Origin: Mangrovibacterium lignilyticum
Lineage (GTDB): Bacteria > Bacteroidota > Bacteroidia > Bacteroidales > Prolixibacteraceae
Length of the DNA: 64,000 bases
Assembly (NCBI RefSeq): GCF_010882175.1
Contig: NZ_WKLH01000001.1
Coordinates: forward strand, 1,758,021 to 1,822,020
Direction: 5' to 3'
Made by a program: the position numbers and the translations under genes. Shown piece by piece: positions 15,624 through 22,009 of the stretch; within the stretch, counting starts at the first letter, position 1; each line of letters opens with the position of its first letter. The notes below the pieces were generated by a model that was given only the letters and a program-made list of their open reading frames with translations, was not told where the DNA came from and did no database searches.

Positions 15624-16946
15624 TTATAGTTCTTCAATATAAACGTCATATTCATCAGTGATATCCTTTTCAATAATTTCTAAAAGTCTATCAATAACTT
15701 TTTGGTCTGTTCTGTTTCTTATATTTAAGACATCTTCTTTTTCTTTTCGAAATTGCATTAACGCCCAATTTTTAAGGAATAAATTATTGAAACGGTAGAG
15801 ATTCGAATTATCATCATGTATTAATAATTCTCCTCTGTCGGTTCTGCAAAGTTGAGTTAGTTTGGATTCAATTTCTTTGCTGGGAATATCTTTAAATTCA
15901 ATATGGTATTTAATGTCATCAAACGAAAATTCATCTTTATTAACTTTTAAAGCTGCCTTGATAATAGCTTTCGGAACATTTCTTAATGATTTATTCGGAA
16001 CTTTTATTGCTTTGTCAAAATCAGCTTTAAAGGAGTCTGATTTTTCGTCAGCGAATTTTTCAATTGCTTTTTCAAAGTCACCCATTTTCAAATATGTTGT
16101 CTCTTTTTGCGTTTGGTATATGTTTCTGTTAGTGCACATATTTAAACATAACTGATGACAAATCGAGGGCAAACCACAAGAATAAGTTACAATCTTTTCT
16201 GAAATCTTTTCTGGAAATCGTAAGTCTAAAAGTTTTTCTCCACTAATAATAATTGATTCAATTTCATCATCGCTCATATACGGAACAAATACTTCCGATA
16301 CCCGATTGTTCATTTCATTATCATATTCGACAACTTGCCTTGCAGTCCCTACTGCACCAATTGCAATTAATTTTAAGTCGGAGTATTCAAGTGACATATC
16401 CATAAAAACTTTCATTATTTGTGAAGCTCTTGTTTTTTCCTCACCCTTTATTTTATGAAAGTCTTCCAAAACCCAGCAAGATTTAGACTCTCCAAAAAAA
16501 CGAGCTAATCTTTGTGGCGTAAGTTGAGGCGGTACAAATTCTTTTTGTGTGATTGTCTTAGATTTATTTAACTCGACTAATTTAAGTGAAGCCTTTATAT
16601 CATTGTAGCTTAAATTAATTTCTGGTGCAATTTTAAATCCATTTGTTTTAGTCTCAACGGAATAAAATCGTCCTAACTGGTCAAATGCATCAAGAATGAG
16701 ACTTTCAAATGTCATTCCTTTCATGCATCTTGTAATTATAGTATTTTCATAAACTTGGTTTAGTTTATTAATAATGAGAGTTGATTTTCCACAACCTGAA
16801 TGACCATAAATTACTACTTGTTTCCCTGGTGTTCTCAAAGAATCTACAAGATGATTATTTACTTTAATATCCCTTTCAATAAAAGTATTTATTGCGGGTT
16901 GAGTAGGAGTAAATACTTTATATGTATCGTAGATTTCTTTTTTCAT
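15624..16946 (-). CDS. AAA/ORC-like P-loop ATPase, cassette-borne
   Basis: 440 residues. The Walker A motif is GHSGCGKST (48-56), Walker B is CWVLEDFHK (157-165), a sensor-1-like strand is LKLIAIGAVGTAR (191-203), and a possible arginine finger is R215 in MNNRVSEVF. The C-terminal third is helical and could be a winged-helix region (about 305-400). The fold resembles Orc1/ExeA/TniB-type AAA ATPases used as switches in DNA transactions or defence; no partner gene is next to it. It is AT-rich, flanked by integron-like cores, and probably acquired horizontally. The specific role is unknown. Confidence 0.75.
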   Translation of the reverse strand: MKKEIYDTYKVFTPTQPAINTFIERDIKVNNHLVDSLRTPGKQVVIYGHSGCGKSTLIINKLNQVYENTIITRCMKGMTFESLILDAFDQLGRFYSVETKTNGFKIAPEINLSYNDIKASLKLVELNKSKTITQKEFVPPQLTPQRLARFFGESKSCWVLEDFHKIKGEEKTRASQIMKVFMDMSLEYSDLKLIAIGAVGTARQVVEYDNEMNNRVSEVFVPYMSDDEIESIIISGEKLLDLRFPEKISEKIVTYSCGLPSICHQLCLNMCTNRNIYQTQKETTYLKMGDFEKAIEKFADEKSDSFKADFDKAIKVPNKSLRNVPKAIIKAALKVNKDEFSFDDIKYHIEFKDIPSKEIESKLTQLCRTDRGELLIHDDNSNLYRFNNLFLKNWALMQFRKEKEDVLNIRNRTDQKVIDRLLEIIEKDITDEYDVYIEEL

Positions 16947-16962
16947 CGTTTTTTTTTAATTA

Positions 16963-17000
16963 AGCATAACGTCTGGCTATATGTACTGGTACATATAGCC
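16963..17000 (-). repeat. Perfect palindrome plus GTTATGC core upstream of the ATPase
   Basis: GGCTATATGTAC (16975-16986) and GTACATATAGCC (16989-17000) form a perfect 12-bp inverted repeat with a two-base loop. On the minus strand it is followed by AGAC and GTTATGC, then the start region of the ATPase gene. This is like the 3' half of an attC site of a preceding, now missing, cassette; it could also act as a terminator or operator. Confidence 0.5.
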
Positions 17001-17179
17001 CCCTATTCTATTTTTAGTTTTCCGTTGCAATCAATCCGGAACCAACTTCCAAACAGAATTGTCCAAGGTACGAAATACCGACCAACAAATAATTCATTTT
17101 GTAAGTCAGAATGAATCTAAAATACTGTTCAGTACCAATTCGGTATTTATCGATTTCTAAAATTATGCTCCAGAACATT

Positions 17180-17721
17180 AAATTAAGTACGCAACTGTAC
17201 AGATGCGACTTGACTTTCGTAGTTAACCGCTGTAATTTTATTTCCGAATTGCACAGGACTTTGATTATCAATTTATTTCTACTCGTGAAAAACCAATCGA
17301 CTGAACATACTAATACCTATTATGCCCGCAATGGAGCGAAACAAACCGGTTGCGCCGCTTCCCTAACAAAGGATGCCACCGGTCCATTCGACACCACTAT
17401 CCAACCGGTTAATTACACCTTACGCCCCATGAAACGCACAACGGAAATGTACAGTTATGTCACGCAACTGTACAGTTCCGTTCCACAACAAAACAGATGC
17501 GTCGTGCAAATGCACAGTTCCGTCACGCATCTGTACAAATGTGTGACGTTGTTAACGCGTTCCGTCATGCAACTGGACTGTTTTGTGCCATTGCAAGCTT
17601 GTTCCGTGACGCATCTGTACTGTTTCATGACGTTGCAAGCTTGTTCCGTGACGCATCTGTACTGTTTCGTGACGTTGCAAGCTTGTTCCGTGACGCATCT
17701 GTACTGTTGCAACATGCCCAG
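17180..17721. repeat. 21-bp tandem repeat array (minisatellite)
   Basis: From 17449 to about 17721 the sequence divides into 13 consecutive 21-base units. Good examples are AGCTTGTTCCGTGACGCATC+T (17596, 17638, 17680) and GTACTGTTTCGTGACGTTGC+A (17659); the best-conserved part alternates these two into 42-base dimers. Earlier units are degenerate (GTACAGTTATGTCACGCAAC+T at 17449). A detached 14-base match, ACGCAACTGTACAG, occurs at 17189, so decayed copies may extend back to there. The core CGTSACG is itself palindromic. Because 21 is a multiple of 3 and stops are rare, frames stay open on both strands, but they look spurious (Cys-rich heptads, no start signals). Units abut with no spacers, so it is not CRISPR. 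Confidence 0.85.
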
Positions 17722-18138
17722 AACAAGCCAAATAAACCCTATAGCCCTATATAACAATATCTTACACCAAATAGTGAACTGCTTCGGCAAGCAACGGGCT
17801 TACCAATGGGCAGCCAAATTGGCAGTGTGCCTTGGGCTGCTTCAAAACGATGCTTATGCTTGCTTCGGCTTAGTTCCGTCAGTACAAAATTTGATAACTC
17901 AAAAAAGGGGAATATGCGTTCCGGCTATTGCTATCGTCCGGATCAGCACCAACGATACAGAGCATCGCTGGCCCCTGCATTTATGAGTCCCGCTTTTCGG
18001 ATTGCTTAATCCTTACAAACCGGGGCGCCACATCGCCCCAACCCGAATTCCGCTTTTCTCTTCTCCCGGCAAATTACTCCGGTTAATCCGGCGTAATTGA
18101 TACGAAATAAACTTATCTGATTCCAAGAAAATTTGATC
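17722..18138. other. Gene-free stretch between the 21-bp array and the next gene
   Basis: About 400 bases. An open frame crosses it from the array but resembles no protein and lacks a start signal. I see no RNA gene and no clear promoter; the last 20 bases before 18139 are AT-rich, as usual ahead of genes in this genome. Confidence 0.4.
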
Positions 18139-18813
18139 ATGATAAAATATTCTTTTGCAATCCCCCGGATGCTTGCTGAGCAGTTCAGCTTTCAACGGAC
18201 ACTGGTGCAGTTGCTGGCCGAAAAAGCCCTGGCATGGAGTGTCCCCGAAGTCGTGGTAGCCACAGTGACGGGGCAGAGCAATACCTATGAAAACAGGTAT
18301 GAGGTATCGGGCAACAGCCAGACACAAAGTCCGGCGTTGACCGTTGCCCGCAACGATGCCTGGGCGACCCTCGAGACAACGATCTATAGCATCTATAATC
18401 GTTACCTCCTCTACAATGATGCCATCTCGGCCGAAGACCGGGATACCCTGCATATTAGCGAAGTACACATTGGTGGCCGCACCGGTTATGATGCTCCTAC
18501 GGTTTCTCCCGCTGTTAACCTGAGTTCGGAGGATGTGTCGACCTTGCATGTGAACTATACGACATCGATTATGAGCAGTTCGCACCGGAAACCCGTGGGT
18601 GTCGCTTTTTGTGAACTGGCCTGTAAAATCGGCGGCGAGCCTCCCTTCACCATCGAAGAGTGTCAATCGCACTACTTTGTATCGCGTTCGCATCAGGAAC
18701 TTGTTTTTAATCCGGAACAACGGGGAAACACCGTTTACGCCTTTGCCCGCTGGGTAAACCGCAACGGCAAAACAGGGCCCTGGGGTAACCGAATTACAGC
18801 AATAGTCCCCTAA
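18139..18813 (+). CDS. Conserved-type protein of unknown function with Fn3-like C-terminus
   Basis: 224 residues starting MIKYSFAIPRMLAEQ. The C-terminal part (ECQSHYFVSRSHQELVFNPE, FARWVNRNGKTGPWGN) has the look of a short beta-sandwich seen at the end of many uncharacterised Bacteroidota proteins; the N-terminal half may be helical. No signal peptide is visible. A longer frame exists on the opposite strand (18013-18864), but its protein looks random while this strand gives a plausible protein-like sequence, so the plus strand is called. Function unknown. Confidence 0.6.
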   Translation: MIKYSFAIPRMLAEQFSFQRTLVQLLAEKALAWSVPEVVVATVTGQSNTYENRYEVSGNSQTQSPALTVARNDAWATLETTIYSIYNRYLLYNDAISAEDRDTLHISEVHIGGRTGYDAPTVSPAVNLSSEDVSTLHVNYTTSIMSSSHRKPVGVAFCELACKIGGEPPFTIEECQSHYFVSRSHQELVFNPEQRGNTVYAFARWVNRNGKTGPWGNRITAIVP

Positions 18814-18819
18814 GCCAGC

Positions 18820-18912
18820 AAGAGGCTGTCCAAAAAGTTCAGTAAGTTTTTTCGGTACTAACAATTTGTAAGTAGACAGAAACTGGAATCTACTTTTGGG
18901 ACAGCCTCTTTT
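18820..18912. terminator. Long hairpin: terminator or miniature element end
   Basis: AAGAGGCTGTCCAAAA (18820-18835) and TTTTGGGACAGCCTCTT (18894-18910) are near-perfect reverse complements about 58 bases apart, followed by a T run. It directly follows the stop at 18813 and would work as a terminator. The large loop is unusual and could instead mark a miniature mobile element with terminal inverted repeats. Confidence 0.6.
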
Positions 18913-19105
18913 TTTAACCCACTCCCCGCCTGCCGGACAGGCTGCACTGTCCGCTTAATTGATTGGGACATTTAAAGAAGCTTGCTTATCGGGCTGCTGC
19001 CGAATCGCCCTGACGGGCTGTTTTTTATAAGCCAAAGCAATTGCTCGTTGCGACTGTACGAAAGGATCCGCCCGTTGAAGGGGCTTCAACTGCTCGCGAA
19101 TTCGA

Positions 19106-19762
19106 TTAACGCCTGGAAGGGAAATGATACCCCAGGTTGATGCCGAAATTGACCCCTCTGGCATCGCCGGAGTAGGCAATGTTGTAGTCGACGAACGGAG
19201 ACACCACAAAGCGTTTGAAGTAGTTATTGATCTCGAGGCCGACGCTAAAACAAACCGGACTTTGAAAGTCATCGGAGTTGACCGATTCGTCGTATACCGA
19301 TAACTGCTTAAACCTTAAAAAACTGACATACGGGGAAATAGTCATCCGACTGCTGGCCGGAATATGATAAGCCATATGCTCGGCCGACATGAGCATTAGA
19401 GCTCCCATAAGCAAAAACTCGGTTAATGTTTCTTTATCTTCGACCACGAAACTCATACCCAGCAACCAGATGGGTATTCCCAGTGTTCCTATACCAAACT
19501 GACCATGATCCTTGCCAAACAAAAAGCCGGAATCGAAGCTGAAACGTTCACCCAGAAACATCCGGATCTTTATGCCACCGGCATAAGTCGACTGATAGGG
19601 ATCGTTAATGCCCAAATGACCGGCCGATAAAAATAAAGTAAACGCTTTTCTCGGAGGTCCCGACGGCTCATCAAAGAGATTGCTTGTGTCGAACTCTGAT
19701 TGCCCGCACAGCAGAACCGGCAGGCAAATCGCAACCAAAAGTGCTCTTACTTTCCTTTTCAT
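19106..19762 (-). CDS. Outer-membrane beta-barrel-like protein, unknown function
   Basis: 218 residues with a signal peptide (MKRKVRALLVAICLPVLLCGQ). The rest alternates hydrophobic and polar residues with repeated aromatic-ended strands and ends NFGINLGYHFPSRR, consistent with a small outer-membrane barrel. No specific family is recognised. It stands alone between repeat-rich stretches on both sides, so no role can be read from its neighbours. Confidence 0.65.
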   Translation of the reverse strand: MKRKVRALLVAICLPVLLCGQSEFDTSNLFDEPSGPPRKAFTLFLSAGHLGINDPYQSTYAGGIKIRMFLGERFSFDSGFLFGKDHGQFGIGTLGIPIWLLGMSFVVEDKETLTEFLLMGALMLMSAEHMAYHIPASSRMTISPYVSFLRFKQLSVYDESVNSDDFQSPVCFSVGLEINNYFKRFVVSPFVDYNIAYSGDARGVNFGINLGYHFPSRR

Positions 19763-19859
19763 GAGATCGTTTTTTACTTGTTATAAATTACGAAACAAAT
19801 TTCAGGGAAACAATACGCTATCCAACAAGGGATTGGGACACCCGCAATCCCCTCTGGCC

Positions 19860-20035
19860 CTTAGCAAGCTCGTTGACTACCCTCCGGTCTCCTGAAGAGC
19901 TTGCTTCTCCGTTCACCCGACAGCTTGCCGTATTCGAAGAGCTTGCTTCTCCGGCTATGGCCGAATCGCAATGACGGGCGTCTTTTTAAATCAGATAGTG
20001 TCGGGGCGGCTGCCCCGCCCTGACACTATCGCTTG
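19860..20035. repeat. Palindromic dispersed repeats and a strong hairpin
   Basis: GAAGAGCTTGCTTCTCCG occurs twice (about 19894 and 19938), the second followed by GCCGAATCGCAATGACGGGC. A related copy (AGCTTGCTTATCGGGCTGCT, CCGAATCGCCCTGACGGGCT) lies at about 18975-19020, after the other end of the barrel gene. The GTCATTGCGA-type motif is a widely dispersed bacterial intergenic repeat. A GC-rich hairpin, GATAGTGTC...GACACTATC with GGGCGG inside, occupies 19993-20030. Confidence 0.6.
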
Positions 20036-20177
20036 TTCTCCCGCTGCTTTTATGTTGTATATATGCAGATCTGTAACTCTTAAAAGTGAACTTTTGTTTT
20101 ATTAACCGACATCCGCCCGGTGGGTTAAGTAAAGTTTAAATAAAGCCTTCCCGAGAATATCAACTTTCTTATTTGCA

Positions 20178-20185
20178 TATCTTTG
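20178..20185 (+). promoter_or_regulatory. -7 promoter element TATCTTTG
   Basis: Perfect TAnnTTTG match 86 bases upstream of the 68-residue protein gene. It would give an AT-rich leader of about 80 bases, long compared with other genes in the window. No good -33 box was found. Confidence 0.4.
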
Positions 20186-20270
20186 GACTATCAATATACT
20201 TCCAAAGTAGAGATGATCTTAATTCTAATATCATTAAACTAAAATTGTTACTTTATTAAATTTAAAAATT

Positions 20271-20477
20271 ATGAAAGGTGTTGTTAAAAAAACTCGTTTA
20301 GATGGTTTTTATGAAGTTCAGACGGACAGTATTGTATCTGTTTTCGAACTCGTTGGTTGTTCAATCGTCAACGTTGGCGACGAGATAGAAGGAGGTTTAG
20401 ATAGCCTGGGTGGTAAAGAACTTACGAATATCACTCAAAATGACGTGTTTGATGCAGTTATCCAGGAAATAAACTAA
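20271..20477 (+). CDS. Small acidic protein, possibly OB-like, unknown function
   Basis: 68 residues starting MKGVVKKTRLDGFYEVQ. The pattern of short beta strands with the turn VNVGDEIEGGLDSLGGKEL suggests a compact OB- or SH3-like barrel, but this is judgement by eye. An AT-rich leader and a good -7 promoter element precede it, and codon use looks ordinary, so a real gene is likely. It stands alone, followed by a region of imperfect repeats (AAGCAATTGTAAGC near 20499, AATTGCTTACTT near 20530). Confidence 0.6.
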   Translation: MKGVVKKTRLDGFYEVQTDSIVSVFELVGCSIVNVGDEIEGGLDSLGGKELTNITQNDVFDAVIQEIN

Positions 20478-20607
20478 GCAATAGCTGTTACAGCAAAGTA
20501 AGCAATTGTAAGCCCGATGGCGGACGTACGAATTGCTTACTTCGCAATAAATTAGAACCAGTTCTTAGATTGGCTGCCGCAAGGCGACCGGAAGAGAATA
20601 CGATTTA

Positions 20608-21606
20608 CTATTCATTATACCTGACGTTCACATTGCCACCTGATGCGTGCATGTAAACCGGGATACCGCCACCGTTCATGCTGCCTTTCACGCGGTTCTT
20701 TTCGGAAGTACCGGAGAAATTAGACAGGTCGATATGGACATGATCGGAACGCAGATCGAGATCGAGGCCAAGCTTGTCGCCTCCGTGAATCACCGCATCG
20801 ACGCCACCGCCACTCGATTCGAGGTACAGTTCCCCGGTCAGCTTACGAATGTCCACTTTCACAGGGCCACCGCTCGATTTGGCTTTCACATAGCCTGCTT
20901 CGCCGCTAACGCTTACACCTCCGCCACTGCTCGAAGCATCGGCATCGCCATGAATGTCATTCAGGTGCACGCCACCACCCGAACTGCGGGCGTAAACGCT
21001 GCCCTGTGCTCCATCGACCGTAACGCCGCCGCCGCTCGAACTTAAGCGGGCATCACCATGCTGGTTGGTCGCTTTCACGCCGCCACCCGACGACTTCGCT
21101 TCGGTTGTACCGCTCACATTAACCAGCTGCACGCCACCGCCACTGCTCGAGAACACGTGTGCACCTTCAACCCCGTCGATTTTTAACCCGCCACCACTTG
21201 ATGAAACGTTACACGACATTTGTTGCGGAAGCGTAATGGTTAATGAGATGCCGATATTATTCCAGAAGTTCATCCGCATCTTGCGCTTCACATCGGCGGT
21301 GATCACCGATCCGCTTTTCGAGAAGTCCAGCTCGAACGCTTCCAGTATTTCCTCCAGCGCATCGTCGGAAGGTGACAACAGGTGCCCGTTTTTACGTACG
21401 TAGGCCTGGATCACCACCGTGGGCTGATCGTGCGTTTGAACAACAATCCCGCCACCCGACGAGGAGGCGTTGAGCGTTCCCGGTTGATTCATATCAAAGG
21501 TTTTCGTAATAGTCGGCTCATCGGCTTTGGCAAATCCATTCAGAGACAGCAGCGTGATAAACAGCGTTGTCATCGCGTACATTTTAAGTTTCATCGGTGT
21601 TTTCAT
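20608..21606 (-). CDS. Secreted Ser-Gly-rich beta-strand repeat protein (DUF4097-like)
   Basis: 332 residues with a signal peptide ending GFAKA. From about residue 45 on, the motif SSSGGG(I/V/L) recurs about every 20 residues (GTLNASSSGGGIVV, CNVSSSGGGLKI, HVFSSSGGGVQL, ARLSSSGGGVTV and more), alternating with short beta strands. This fits a DUF4097-type beta-helix in which each SSGGG forms a turn. Probably located in the periplasm or on the surface. The DNA is repetitive in parallel, so it may vary in copy number. Molecular function unknown. Confidence 0.8.
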   Translation of the reverse strand: MKTPMKLKMYAMTTLFITLLSLNGFAKADEPTITKTFDMNQPGTLNASSSGGGIVVQTHDQPTVVIQAYVRKNGHLLSPSDDALEEILEAFELDFSKSGSVITADVKRKMRMNFWNNIGISLTITLPQQMSCNVSSSGGGLKIDGVEGAHVFSSSGGGVQLVNVSGTTEAKSSGGGVKATNQHGDARLSSSGGGVTVDGAQGSVYARSSGGGVHLNDIHGDADASSSGGGVSVSGEAGYVKAKSSGGPVKVDIRKLTGELYLESSGGGVDAVIHGGDKLGLDLDLRSDHVHIDLSNFSGTSEKNRVKGSMNGGGIPVYMHASGGNVNVRYNE

Positions 21607-21725
21607 AGTGCGTTTTTTAATGGTTGAATCAGGCTTATCTTACCTATGACGTTTAACTTTTCAATCCGTTACAGCTTTTCACTCATATCTGAATCAGGAT
21701 TGTGATGATTTAAAGATTAGCAGGA

Positions 21726-21951
21726 TCAGTGTTTTCGAAACAGTCGCTTGACCTCCAAACTTGTCGAGCCAAAGTTGACGAGCAGGCTCCGGTCTATTTG
21801 ATAGGCCGTTAAATAATTGAGCCCCTGCGCCAGGTGAACATTTTCCAATGCTACCAAAGCCCTTAATTCAACCATCACCCAACGTATTGTGTCCTTTCAT
21901 CGCACACCCAATGATCGGGTAAGTCAGTTCGTCGTTTATTTTTGTATTCAT
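21726..21951 (-). pseudogene. Decayed GxxExxY-family gene
   Basis: The minus strand starts MNTKINDELTYPIIGCAM at 21951, matching the N-terminus of GxxExxY proteins (NELSYxIIGxAxEVHxxLGPG), but stops after 27 codons. In another frame the C-terminus follows: ELRALVALENVHLAQGLNYL, then LLVNFGSTSLEVKRLF, ending at 21726. The middle, including most of the conserved core, is deleted. Full proteins are about 120-130 residues. This is a remnant, not an active gene. Confidence 0.8.
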
Positions 21952-22009
21952 GATCGGCCCATTACCATCTTGTTAATCATTTCATCCGGTAAATCCTGAT
22001 TCGGACAAT

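Noticed and set aside
17449-17721. CRISPR array
   Set aside because: Units are contiguous 21-mers without spacers and there are no cas genes.
17111-17986. 291-residue plus-strand frame across the 21-bp array
   Set aside because: It is open because the repeat unit is a multiple of 3 with no stops; the product is a string of Cys-rich heptads with an unstructured lead-in and no start signal, and the opposite strand is equally open.
18013-18864. 283-residue minus-strand frame
   Set aside because: The plus-strand frame gives a far more protein-like product; this one looks like its shadow.
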